This document shows positions 52,934 to 61,694 of a stretch of DNA of 64,000 nt, piece after piece. A program made the position numbers and the translations under genes. Location of the stretch: the NCBI GenBank assembly GCA_964352715.1, contig CAYGSU010000008.1, positions 1-64,000 of the forward strand, in the 5' to 3' direction. The stretch comes from JAVKBW01 sp964352715 (GTDB lineage: Bacteria > Pseudomonadota > Alphaproteobacteria > UBA8366 > Aestuariispiraceae). The notes beneath the pieces were generated by a model. It saw only the letters and a list, made by a program, of their open reading frames with translations, was not told the DNA's origin and did no database searches. The first letter of the stretch is position 1. Every line of letters starts with the position of its first letter.

Positions 52934-54300
52934 CGACGGCAACAATGCAAAACTGTGATCTGATTATTGAAAACGGGTATCTCGTTACGATGGATGCGGA
53001 CAGACGGGAAATCGCGTCGGGTTCCGTGGCGGTAAAGGACGGCCGGATCGCGGCTGTGGGCGCATCGAAGGACGTGGCCGCAAGCTGGCGGGCCGCACGG
53101 AAGATCGATGCCGGCGGTGGAATGATTCATCCCGGCTTCATCGAGTCGCACTACCACACCAACCTGCATATGGTACGCGGGGTGTTAAGCGATGCGCCGC
53201 ATGGGGCATCGACCGGCGGTCCGAATGTCTTCGTACAATGGCTGAACAAGGTACGCGACGAGGATGAATACGCTGGCGCCCTTACCTCTGCGACCGAGAT
53301 GATCAAGAACGGATACACCGCATTTGTTGAAGCCGCGACGGCCTTCGAACCGGAAGCGGTGGTCGAGGCGGTGGAAGCGGTTGGCATTCGCTGCTCGATC
53401 TCGGACCCTTTCCTCTGGGATGACGACGGCGACCCGATGTCGAAAATGATCGACCGGGCGCCCTGTGACAGATCCCGCGTTGAGAAAATGCTGGGCGACC
53501 AGGTGAAACGGCGAGCGAACTCAGACGGGCTGGTTCGGGCTCATGTCGGTCTCTACGGCATGGGCAGCGCAAGCGAAGACATGATGGTTGCCGCCAAGAA
53601 ACTCGCCGATGAAACGGGAACCGTTTACCACCAGCACCAGAATATGCTGCCGGGAGACGCCGATTTCGACCGCAAACGATTTGGCAAATCGCCGCTCGTT
53701 CATCTCAATGAAATCGGTGTGCTTGGGCCGAATGTGGTTTTCACGCACATGAACATACTGGACGATGATGAGGTAGAGGCCATCAAGCAGTCCGGTCTGG
53801 CCGTCGTCTGGCACCCCGGTAACTATATGTACTATGCCATCAATACGCCTCAAAACAACCGCATGCCGGAATTGTTCAAGGCGGGCGTGCCGCTTGGATT
53901 CGGTACGGATGCGGCCAAGGCCTGGGTGATAGGCGATCTGCCATTCATCGCCTATCTGTTAAGCCGGTATGGCGGTCACTATCTTTCGCCCCGGGAAATC
54001 ATGGAAATTGTCACGGTTCGTGCGGCGCATGCTTTCGGTTTGCCGGACGATATCGGCTGCCTGGAAGTCGGCAGAAAGGCCGATATCGTTATCCGCAGCA
54101 ACGATATGCCCGATGCGCTGCCGAATGTGGACCCTGTCTACCAGATGATGCAGATCAGCCGAACAAAGTCTGTCGATACGGTCATCATCGATGGTGAAAT
54201 TGTCCTGCGCGGCGGCAAGCTGACGCGAATGGACGAGACCTATGTTTATGCGGAAGGTCGTGCGTCTGCTGCACGGATGCTGGACAGGATCGATATGTAA
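52930..54300 (+). CDS. Amidohydrolase-superfamily metallohydrolase (ATZ/TRZ/cytosine-deaminase type)
   Basis: 456 aa from ATG at 52930, in a 4-base overlap. Metal-site pattern: H74 and H76 in ESHYHTN, HQHQNML, VFTHMN and the Asp in FGTDAAKAWV. The N- and C-terminal beta parts (LIIENGYLVTMDADRREI; GCLEVGRKADIVI) are the composite domain of this superfamily. Such enzymes hydrolyse C-N, C-Cl or ring bonds of small heterocycles. Its place in a beta-oxidation-like operon suggests it prepares the acid for the ligase upstream; substrate unknown. Confidence 0.9.
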   Translation: MTTATMQNCDLIIENGYLVTMDADRREIASGSVAVKDGRIAAVGASKDVAASWRAARKIDAGGGMIHPGFIESHYHTNLHMVRGVLSDAPHGASTGGPNVFVQWLNKVRDEDEYAGALTSATEMIKNGYTAFVEAATAFEPEAVVEAVEAVGIRCSISDPFLWDDDGDPMSKMIDRAPCDRSRVEKMLGDQVKRRANSDGLVRAHVGLYGMGSASEDMMVAAKKLADETGTVYHQHQNMLPGDADFDRKRFGKSPLVHLNEIGVLGPNVVFTHMNILDDDEVEAIKQSGLAVVWHPGNYMYYAINTPQNNRMPELFKAGVPLGFGTDAAKAWVIGDLPFIAYLLSRYGGHYLSPREIMEIVTVRAAHAFGLPDDIGCLEVGRKADIVIRSNDMPDALPNVDPVYQMMQISRTKSVDTVIIDGEIVLRGGKLTRMDETYVYAEGRASAARMLDRIDM

Positions 54301-54309
54301 TCATCGCGT

Positions 54310-55185
54310 ATGGGTAGTGCCATGGTTCGGGAACTTAAGGACATTGCGGGCCGTGTAGAACCGGTTGAGGCGTTCGGGCTTACATCGTCAGGTGCAACGC
54401 CCGATGCGGCGGTCAAGGCTTTCCAGCGTGACGGAGTCGTATGCCTGCGGCAGGTACTTTCACGCGATTGGCTTGACGTGATTGAAGCTGGAATTGTCCA
54501 GGCGAGACAAGGCGATTTCGACAGTCAGGATACCTATATCCATGACGGTGATACGGGCCGGTTTTCATATCAGCAGGGCGCCTGGAGGAGGGTGGAGCAA
54601 TACAGGCAGGTCATCATGAAATCGCCTGCCGCTGACGTTGTCTGGCCTTTTCTGAAGCCTGGACCTTTGATCTTCTTTTACGAAAACCTGCTGATCAAGG
54701 AACCGGGAAGTGCAAAGGCGGATACGCCATGGCACCAGGACCATCCTTATTACCCGATGGACGGAGAAAAGATCATCAACAGCTGGATCCCGCTGGATCC
54801 GATACCGGAAGAAACAGCGCTGCGTTTCCTGAAGGGATCACACAGCAACGGGCAGGTATTCCGGACCGTTAACTTTGCGGATAACTCTGCGACCTACGAG
54901 GCGGCGCCGACAGAGTTTCCGACTCCTCCCGATCTGGATGCCGACCCGGATGCAGTTGTGTTGGTCGGACCGGTCGAACCCGGCGATATGCTGGTCTGGA
55001 CATCACGCACCTTTCACAGTGCGCCAGGCAATCGGCAAAAACACCGCCGGGCAGCCTTGTCACTCAACTGGTGTGGCGGTGATGTAACCTTTAACGGACG
55101 GCCGTCGGTCGACTCTTACAGGCACGAAAGTTTTCGCCCTGGCATGCCGATCGCTTGCGACAAGTTTCCGATAGTGCGCAGCTAG
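54310..55185 (+). CDS. Phytanoyl-CoA dioxygenase-family protein (Fe(II)/2-oxoglutarate)
   Basis: 291 aa. Iron motif His142, Asp144 in PWHQDHPYYPMDG and the distal His236 in SRTFHSAPGN; the 2-oxoglutarate Arg is likely in the KHRRAAL segment at 244-250. Starts 10 bases after the amidohydrolase stop, so co-transcription is likely, ending the operon 47145-55185. The family hydroxylates fatty acids, ectoine-type compounds or other organic acids. The last 62 codons are duplicated at 61056-61250. Confidence 0.9.
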   Translation: MGSAMVRELKDIAGRVEPVEAFGLTSSGATPDAAVKAFQRDGVVCLRQVLSRDWLDVIEAGIVQARQGDFDSQDTYIHDGDTGRFSYQQGAWRRVEQYRQVIMKSPAADVVWPFLKPGPLIFFYENLLIKEPGSAKADTPWHQDHPYYPMDGEKIINSWIPLDPIPEETALRFLKGSHSNGQVFRTVNFADNSATYEAAPTEFPTPPDLDADPDAVVLVGPVEPGDMLVWTSRTFHSAPGNRQKHRRAALSLNWCGGDVTFNGRPSVDSYRHESFRPGMPIACDKFPIVRS

Positions 55186-55190
55186 AGGAT
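54996..55190. repeat. Direct repeat, copy A (3' end of phytanoyl-CoA dioxygenase gene)
   Basis: 195 bases matching 61056-61250 in the same orientation; three mismatches only, all within the first 35 bases, then about 160 identical bases through the stop codon to GCTAGAGGAT. The bases just after the two copies show weaker resemblance for about 25 bases, so the ancestral homology was slightly longer. Confidence 0.95.
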
Positions 55191-55292
55191 ATCATCGGGA
55201 CAGGTATTGCGGCTTTGCATGCCGTGGACCGATTGTGAAATAACACTGACGTCCGTGTCCAAAAACGCTTTTTCCTTCATTCTTAGAAACAG

Positions 55293-56705
55293 TTAAAGCG
55301 GTGGTCGATCGACCGGAACAACGCCAGCTGATTCTAATGCAGCACCGATTTTCAGGACCGAGAGATCTTGGTATCTGCGCCCTACAATTTGGGCTGCCGT
55401 TGGCAAACCATCGCGGCTCTTGCCTGACGGCACAGTCAATGCCGGGCACATGCCAAGCAGGTTGAATGGGAACGTCATCTCATACATGCAGAACCGCCCC
55501 TGTTCATCGTCATAAAAGAAGTCGGAATCTGTCATATTCGCAGACGGCGCCGGAATTGACGTTGTTGGGCACAACAATGCATCGTATTTCTCAAATAACG
55601 GACGAGTCAGATTCCAGATTTCTGTGCGTCTGAACTCGAGCTCCATGAGCTTTTGCGCGGTCATCTTTCGCCCGTTCTCAATCATTTCAATCACGAACGG
55701 ATGCATCTTGTCGCGCCACTCCTCTAGATATTTACCGAGATAGGCTGCCATATATGCATCGAAATGCTGGATGCCGACTTCATTAACCTCGCGCGTCCAA
55801 GGAATCTCAACCTGCTCCACGGTTGCGCCGAGTTCGGTTAATGCATCCGCAACCTTGAGCAGATTTGTGGCGACGTCCTCATCGACAGCGTAGTAGCCAA
55901 GGTCGGTGCTGAGAGCAATCTTCATTCCTGTGATGTCGTTCGGGAATGGATGCGGTATTGTCAGCGGATCAGGCAGAGAACTTATATCCGCATCATCTGG
56001 TCCCTGTGCGTGTTCCAGAAACAGCGCTATATCGCTAATCGACCGCGCCAACGGGCCAGTATGGCAATAAGAGTCAAATTGACTGGGCCATATATCAAAT
56101 GGGATACGACCGAAACTCGCCTTCAGACCCATGATGCCGCAGAACGCTGCCGGAATTCGGATCGAGCCTCCCATATCAGACCCTTCTGCAAACGGGACGC
56201 ATCCAGTTGCGACAGCCACTGCGGAACCGCCAGAGGAGCCGCCCGGCGTGCATTTCGGATTCCAGGGATTGCCCGTTTCTCCCCACAATGCCGAATGCGT
56301 AAAGCCGTAAGCGGCGAACTCCGACGTTGTCGTCTTGCCGATCATTATGGCGCCAGCATCTGTCAATCGCCGAACGACGGCGGCGTCATAATCCGGGACC
56401 CAGTGCTCGAAGACATAAGAGCCGAGAGTAGTTCGCTTTCCCTTTGTTGGCGTTAGATCTTTAATGGCGACCGGCAAACCGTGCAGCGGTTTCAGTTCAT
56501 CTCCGTTAGCGACAGCTTGATCCGCTTTCTTCGCCAGGCTGAGCGCCTCTTCCGGATAGGTGAAGCAGAAGCAGTTCAGAACAGGTTGAACGGTATCGAT
56601 ACGATCGAGCGAGTTTTGAATAACCTCCACTGCCGATAATTCACGCGTCTTCATCTTCGCGACCAGATCGCGCGCTGACATATAGGCCAGGTCCAAATCG
56701 CTCAT
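55293..56705 (-). CDS. Amidase-signature family amidase
   Basis: 470 aa from ATG at 56705 with a GGGG site; the frame runs far upstream but those residues do not belong to the family. Catalytic triad: Lys82 in VAIKDLTP, cis-Ser at 157/158 in TPGGSSGGSAV, and nucleophile Ser181 in GSDMGGSIRIPAAFCG. It hydrolyses an amide or possibly acts as a GatA-like protein; no gatC or gatB nearby, so a catabolic amidase. Divergent from the polyamine-type ABC operon, so perhaps it releases or acts on the imported substrate. It lies inside the region bracketed by the 195-base repeat. Confidence 0.92.
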   Translation of the reverse strand: MSDLDLAYMSARDLVAKMKTRELSAVEVIQNSLDRIDTVQPVLNCFCFTYPEEALSLAKKADQAVANGDELKPLHGLPVAIKDLTPTKGKRTTLGSYVFEHWVPDYDAAVVRRLTDAGAIMIGKTTTSEFAAYGFTHSALWGETGNPWNPKCTPGGSSGGSAVAVATGCVPFAEGSDMGGSIRIPAAFCGIMGLKASFGRIPFDIWPSQFDSYCHTGPLARSISDIALFLEHAQGPDDADISSLPDPLTIPHPFPNDITGMKIALSTDLGYYAVDEDVATNLLKVADALTELGATVEQVEIPWTREVNEVGIQHFDAYMAAYLGKYLEEWRDKMHPFVIEMIENGRKMTAQKLMELEFRRTEIWNLTRPLFEKYDALLCPTTSIPAPSANMTDSDFFYDDEQGRFCMYEMTFPFNLLGMCPALTVPSGKSRDGLPTAAQIVGRRYQDLSVLKIGAALESAGVVPVDRPPL

Positions 56706-57038
56706 ATGCGCCCCTTTCTGATTGATCACCGTTCCAAGTTTATTGGCATCAACGTTTGTAACTTGCATCACACTATCAATACTGACGATAGTTTCAAGTA
56801 TATGTGATGTATAAGCATATCCTTCAAAAAATAATACAGTAAAACAGCATGTTATGTAATAAGCGTAATCTACAAACATGATGTTTGTTTCATTTTTTGT
56901 GGATATTTTCAGAATATCTCTGTATATTAACAGGGCGATATCGTGGTCTCGGATGTGGTGTTTGCGACCATTTCGATGCGTTAACGCAAACAAGGAGTGG
57001 TTGACAGGATGCATCAGCCAAACAACTGGGAGAGTAAA
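56706..57038. promoter_or_regulatory. AT-rich divergent promoter region
   Basis: About 330 bases between amidase and the binding-protein gene, visibly richer in A/T than the flanks. It contains the hyphenated repeat GATATT-N5-AATATC at 56902-56918 and a TATATT at about 56923-56928 that could be a -10 element for the transporter. GGGAG before the SBP start is a ribosome site. Both promoters must lie here. Confidence 0.45.
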
Positions 57039-58085
57039 ATGAAATTGAAACGCACGATTTCTGCCGGGATTATTTCTGTAATTGCGGCGATAGGCAGCCT
57101 GTGCGCTCCAGCAGTGGCGCAAGAACTTCAAGTGTTGACCTGGGAAGGTTATGCGGATGATTCGTGGGTCAAGCCCTTTGAGGAGGCGACAGGGGCGACG
57201 GTCAAACGGACCTATGTCGGCTCGAATGATGAGTATATGGCAAAGCTGGCGACCGGATCTGGCGGTTACGATGTCGTCACAATTGTCAGTAGTCTCGCAC
57301 AGCCCGCCATCAAGGCCGGATTTGTCGAGCCACTGGATCTTGAGCTGATACCAAATTTTTCACAATTATTTGGTCCTTTGCAGACCCTGCCTGAATTACA
57401 GAAAGATGGAAAAGTTTATGGTGCGCCAACTTTCTGGGGTATAGAGCCAGTCACCGTGAACGCCGACGAGATCCCGGAAGGGGACGATTTCGCAATCCTG
57501 TTCGATCCAAAATATGCTGGCAGGATCGCCATGTGGGATGATATCTCGACGATCTCGGCCGTTGCAAATTACATGGGTTTCACAAACCTTTGGTCGCTTG
57601 ATGATGAACAGCTTGAAGCCGTAAAAGCCAAGATGATCGAGCAGAAGAAACTGGTGCGCAAATACTGGTCTCAGGCCGGCGAAGCAATCGAGCTCTTCGC
57701 GAGCGGCGAAGTCGTAGCGAGTAATTCCTGGGACTACATTACCAACGAACTGGTAAAACAAGGCGTGAATGTCAGGCAGTTTGTTCCGAAGCCCGGTATC
57801 GGCTGGCTCGATTCCCATTTCGTGGTTAAGGGCACAGACCAGCATGAGCTCGCGAATAAGTATATCAACCATCTGCTTGATGCCAAAATGCAAGGCAAGA
57901 TCGGAGAAGTAACTGGTTATGACGTTACTAACCCGAGCTCAAAAGAATATATGGATCCGCAGGTTTGGGAGACGCTCCATATGGATGAAGCCAATGATAT
58001 GCTGCCGACCATGCAGTTTTGGAAGGAGCTTCCACGTCGGGGCAAGTATCTGGAAGTCTGGAACGAGATCAAAGCGGCCCAGTGA
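57039..58085 (+). CDS. potD: Polyamine-type ABC transporter substrate-binding protein
   Basis: 348 aa from ATG at 57039. Sec signal peptide MKLKRTISAGIISVIAAIG to VAQE (cleavage near AVAQ). Mature protein is the PotD/PotF type: LTWEGYADDSWVKPFEEATG, VKRTYVGSNDEYMAKL, SGGYDVVT, and FVPKPGIGWLDSHFVVKGTDQHELANKYINHLLDAKMQ. Probably binds spermidine, putrescine or another linear amine. Symbol by family, ligand unproven. First gene of the operon. Confidence 0.85.
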   Translation: MKLKRTISAGIISVIAAIGSLCAPAVAQELQVLTWEGYADDSWVKPFEEATGATVKRTYVGSNDEYMAKLATGSGGYDVVTIVSSLAQPAIKAGFVEPLDLELIPNFSQLFGPLQTLPELQKDGKVYGAPTFWGIEPVTVNADEIPEGDDFAILFDPKYAGRIAMWDDISTISAVANYMGFTNLWSLDDEQLEAVKAKMIEQKKLVRKYWSQAGEAIELFASGEVVASNSWDYITNELVKQGVNVRQFVPKPGIGWLDSHFVVKGTDQHELANKYINHLLDAKMQGKIGEVTGYDVTNPSSKEYMDPQVWETLHMDEANDMLPTMQFWKELPRRGKYLEVWNEIKAAQ

Positions 58086-58209
58086 CCCTGGCCGATTTCA
58101 ACAAGTCAAAATTTGGCAGCCGCCGGCAGAGGCCTTGTGTCTTTGTCGGTGGTAACCGCCAAAGCGCTTCATCAACAAGATATTCCGAGTCATGGCAGAG
58201 TAGGTCCGA

Positions 58210-59307
58210 ATGAGTGATATCGTCCGCCTTCATGCGGTAAGCAAACGTTATGATGACCTGGAAGCTGTGAAGTGTCTTTCACTCTCGGTAGCGTCGGGAG
58301 AATTCCTAACGCTTCTCGGTTCGAGCGGATGTGGAAAGACAACAACTCTCCGTCTGATCAGCGGATTCGAAATTGCAGATGAAGGTGAGATATACATAGA
58401 CGGCGACCTCGTGAACGCCGTGCCTCCATTCCGGCGGGAGGTAAACACGGTCTTTCAGAATTATGCTTTGTTCCCCCACCTAAGTATCTTTGACAACATT
58501 GCCTACGGGCTATCGATACGACGGATAAACAAGGGTGAGATTAGGACCAGGGTCCATGACATGCTTGACCGTGTCAGATTGTCCGACAAGGCTAATAGTC
58601 TTCCATCCCAGTTAAGTGGCGGGCAGAAGCAGCGTGTAGCACTTGCTCGTGCGTTGATTAATGAACCGAAAGTTTTACTTCTGGACGAGCCACTCGGTGC
58701 ACTTGATGCGAAACTGCGTCGCAGCATGCAACTCGAACTTAAATCAATTCAGGAAAACCTGGGCATCACCTTCATATACGTGACACACGATCAGGAGGAA
58801 GCCCTGGTTATGAGCGACCGGGTTGCGGTGATGAATGACGGGCTGTTGTTACAGATTGGTAGTCCGCGCGAAATCTGGGAGCAACCAGCAAGCAAGTTTG
58901 TTGCGGAGTTCATCGGTACAGAGAATTTTCTCGATGCCCGTATGGGTGATTGTGCACCGGATGGCCGGCGTCTCATTCTGTCGAATGGCTTGACTGTGAG
59001 CGCGCAATCCGAATCAAAGCTTGCGGCCGGAACTCCGGTGACGATCGCCGTCAGACCACAGCAAGTGCGGGTGTCAGCCAATGGAGCCGCGAACGACACC
59101 GAGAATGTTTTGTCCGGTACGTTGACCGAAATCATCTATGTCGGTGCGTTGGTGCGCTTGGTATTCGATCTCGGCGCAGGAATGCAGCTTCAGGCGGAAA
59201 ATCTTCCGGAGAACCTTACATTCGATTTTCGAACGTTGACGCTCGGCGACACGATGCAGCTTGAATTGCCGCCGCAAGCCTTGCTGATTTACGAGGGTGT
59301 TACTTAA
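58210..59307 (+). CDS. potA: ABC transporter ATP-binding protein, polyamine type
   Basis: 365 aa. Walker A SSGCGKTT, signature LSGGQKQRVALARAL, Walker B VLLLDEPLGALDAKLR, switch His in THDQEEALVMSDR; C-terminal TOBE domain (AVRPQQVRVSANG and on) as in PotA/MalK. Energises the PotBC permeases. Its stop overlaps the PotB-type start. Confidence 0.9.
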   Translation: MSDIVRLHAVSKRYDDLEAVKCLSLSVASGEFLTLLGSSGCGKTTTLRLISGFEIADEGEIYIDGDLVNAVPPFRREVNTVFQNYALFPHLSIFDNIAYGLSIRRINKGEIRTRVHDMLDRVRLSDKANSLPSQLSGGQKQRVALARALINEPKVLLLDEPLGALDAKLRRSMQLELKSIQENLGITFIYVTHDQEEALVMSDRVAVMNDGLLLQIGSPREIWEQPASKFVAEFIGTENFLDARMGDCAPDGRRLILSNGLTVSAQSESKLAAGTPVTIAVRPQQVRVSANGAANDTENVLSGTLTEIIYVGALVRLVFDLGAGMQLQAENLPENLTFDFRTLTLGDTMQLELPPQALLIYEGVT

Positions 59308-60218
59308 TGGCTCAAACCGAAGCGGCGGTTCATTCCCCTGCGGCAATGCAGGCAAGGGTCAGCTTCCAGCGGCAAAGAAACCTTCGTTTCCTGCTTTGTT
59401 TCGGGCCGCCTTTCGTTTACCTGATTGTTTTCATGATCCTGCCTTACCTGGAGGTGCTGAGTTTCAGTTTTTGGCAGGTTGAGTATTATGCGGTAGTTCG
59501 CGATTTTACCCTCGAAAACTATCAGCACATTATAAACAATTCGCTTTATCAAACCGTTATTCTGAATTCGCTAGAGGTGGCGTTGATCGTCACTATCGCA
59601 GCCAATCTGATTGGCTATCCACTTGCATTTTTCCTGGTTTTTGTAGCCCAGCGTCACCGTCGCCTGTTGTACTTTCTGATCATCGTACCCTTGTGGACGA
59701 GCTTCCTTCTCAGAGCGTATATCTGGAAACTCATTCTTGGTCGGTCCGGCGTTATTAATACCGCATTGGAGGCACTTGGGATAATCGACGCGCCGATCTC
59801 GCTGTTCCTCTATAATCAGTTCAGTGTCTGTCTGACTTTAACCTACATTTTTGTTCCGTTCATTGCGCTACCCGTTTACACAGCGCTGGAAAAAATTCCG
59901 AAAGAATACATAGAAGCCAGTCTCGATCTCGGCGCAACGCCATGGCAAACGTTCCGAAGGGTGCTGTTGCCGCTCAGTATTCCTGGCGTTGTAGCGGGTA
60001 GCATATTCACGTTCGCACTAAGTTTTGGCGACTTCGTCTCTCCAACTTTGCTCGGAGGGCCCAGCGGAATTATGATCGCGAACGTAATCATCGGGCAGTT
60101 CGGTGGCGCCTTCAATTGGCCCTTTGGCAGCGCGCTGGCAATAATAGTGCTGCTTGTGGTCATGGCCGTGGTCGTACTGGCCTCGCGACTGGAGCGCCGG
60201 CGCGGTACGTTTGGGTGA
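59307..60218 (+). CDS. potB: ABC transporter permease, polyamine type (PotB-like)
   Basis: 303 aa integral membrane protein with six predicted membrane segments, e.g. LLCFGPPFVYLIVFMILPYL and LAIIVLLVVMAVVVLA. The ATPase-contacting EAA loop is in the segment EKIPKEYIEASLDLGATPWQTFRRVLLP. First permease of the pair. Confidence 0.9.
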   Translation: MAQTEAAVHSPAAMQARVSFQRQRNLRFLLCFGPPFVYLIVFMILPYLEVLSFSFWQVEYYAVVRDFTLENYQHIINNSLYQTVILNSLEVALIVTIAANLIGYPLAFFLVFVAQRHRRLLYFLIIVPLWTSFLLRAYIWKLILGRSGVINTALEALGIIDAPISLFLYNQFSVCLTLTYIFVPFIALPVYTALEKIPKEYIEASLDLGATPWQTFRRVLLPLSIPGVVAGSIFTFALSFGDFVSPTLLGGPSGIMIANVIIGQFGGAFNWPFGSALAIIVLLVVMAVVVLASRLERRRGTFG

Positions 60219-60219
60219 A

Positions 60220-61053
60220 ATGGCGATGAGCAAAATCCACAATGCCATGATCAGCCGGCGAACCCAGTTTTGGTTCCGTATATTTGCAATTCTGACATAC
60301 GGATTCCTCTATTTTCCGATTGTTGTTCTGGTGATCTTCTCGTTCAGTGATTCAAAGCTGCTTGTGTTCCCGATAGATACTTTCAGCTTCAAATGGTACG
60401 GGGTCCTCTTCTCTGACTCAGACCTGTTACACTCAATCCAGAACAGCTTCATTGTTGCCGGTTCTGTGGTGCCATTGACCTTGTTGGTTGGGACACCACT
60501 CGCATTCGCGTTCGACAGATTTGAGTTTCTCGGTAAAAACCTGTTGGAGCGAGGAATTCTGATACCCTTAATTATCCCTGGATTGATAACGGGTTTGTCT
60601 ATCTTGCTGCTCCTGACTGAATTGGATATTCGGCTGTCGTTGATAACTGTCATTATTGGGCATTCGATTTGGTGTTTGCCTATTGTTGTAACGCAGGTAT
60701 ATGCGAGATTGCGGCGATTTGACCGGACAATCGAAGAAGCGAGTATGGACCTTGGGGCTAACAGGGTTCAGACTTTTCTTCGTGTAACATTGCCGAGCAT
60801 CCGTACCTCGATTATCGGTAGTGCATTGCTGGTGTTTACCTTGTCATTTGACGAAGTGCCGGTAACTTTTCTGCTTACGGGTACCGAGAACACCTTGCCG
60901 ATGCATATATGGTCGATGCTGCGCGAAGGCGTAACACCGGAGATCAACGCGATCGCGACGATCACGGTCGCGGTTTCCATCGCGATGATTGCTTTCGGTG
61001 TCCGCATGTTGACCCGCGACTCCGATGCGTCGAGGGCGGCGACAAAAAAGTAA
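60220..61053 (+). CDS. potC: ABC transporter permease, polyamine type (PotC-like)
   Basis: 277 aa from ATG at 60220 (another ATG two codons later; a longer in-frame start inside PotB is unlikely). Six membrane segments and the EAA loop RRFDRTIEEASMDLGANRVQTFLRVTLP. Ends at 61053, only two bases before the start of the repeat copy B; the operon therefore stops exactly where the duplicated DNA begins. Confidence 0.9.
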   Translation: MAMSKIHNAMISRRTQFWFRIFAILTYGFLYFPIVVLVIFSFSDSKLLVFPIDTFSFKWYGVLFSDSDLLHSIQNSFIVAGSVVPLTLLVGTPLAFAFDRFEFLGKNLLERGILIPLIIPGLITGLSILLLLTELDIRLSLITVIIGHSIWCLPIVVTQVYARLRRFDRTIEEASMDLGANRVQTFLRVTLPSIRTSIIGSALLVFTLSFDEVPVTFLLTGTENTLPMHIWSMLREGVTPEINAIATITVAVSIAMIAFGVRMLTRDSDASRAATKK

Positions 61054-61055
61054 GA

Positions 61056-61250
61056 CTGGACATCGCACACCTTTCACAGTGCGCCGGGCAATCGGCAAAA
61101 ACACCGCCGGGCAGCCTTGTCACTCAACTGGTGTGGCGGTGATGTAACCTTTAACGGACGGCCGTCGGTCGACTCTTACAGGCACGAAAGTTTTCGCCCT
61201 GGCATGCCGATCGCTTGCGACAAGTTTCCGATAGTGCGCAGCTAGAGGAT
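61056..61250 (+). pseudogene. Truncated phytanoyl-CoA dioxygenase 3' end (repeat copy B)
   Basis: Equivalent to residues about 229-291 of the gene at 54310, including the distal His and the stop. It has no start of its own and cannot encode a functional enzyme. 195 bases, three mismatches from 54996-55190. Confidence 0.93.
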
Positions 61251-61694
61251 GGCATAGCGGTTGGTATAGCGGCCCGCCTAGCAGCCGGCAGCCGTCGCCG
61301 GAAATCCGGTAGTGTCAGAGACACATGAATAATCAGTTAAGACTTCGCTCTGCCGAAGCCTTCGCTTTCATTCTGCCATCATAGCGACGTAGCCGCAGTG
61401 ACCGGCATAAACAGCTGTGAAACCAGTGTCCGATCCGGCGGAAGGTTAGGTCATCCGGCCATTCTGCCGGATGCGAAGCTTGATGGCTGGCTGATTGAAA
61501 GTTTCTCTCAGTGAGGGGCCGTTCCGGGCTGATCCTGTCGATCGGCATCCCCGAAATCCCTACGTTTTCTGCCTGTTGCCGGTCGGTGCAGATCATAGAA
61601 CATCGATAGTTGACAAATGTGATCACATATAATGTATATAGATTATCACATCAAATTTGTGTCTAACCTAAATAAAGCGACAGAGGGGGTAGTA
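61251..61694. other. Intergenic region upstream of the peptide-type ABC operon
   Basis: No gene recognised in the first 350 bases. The right end has a regulatory signal: TTGACA at 61610-61615 with an AT-rich stretch up to TATATA near 61635-61640 and the perfect palindrome ATGTGATCACAT at 61617-61628, with a second ATCACA at 61645-61650. A 12-base palindrome in the -35/-10 spacer suits a repressor site. GGGGG before ATG at 61695 is the ribosome site. Confidence 0.5.
61617..61628. promoter_or_regulatory. Perfect 12-base palindrome in the promoter of the peptide-ABC operon
   Basis: ATGTGATCACAT immediately downstream of TTGACA. Symmetry and position imply a dimeric regulator, such as a GntR- or Crp-type protein, but the sequence alone does not say which. 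Confidence 0.5.

Noticed and set aside
61333..61626. 97-codon minus-strand frame upstream of the ABC operon
   Set aside because: No family motif; lies in the promoter region and its start overlaps the palindrome region.
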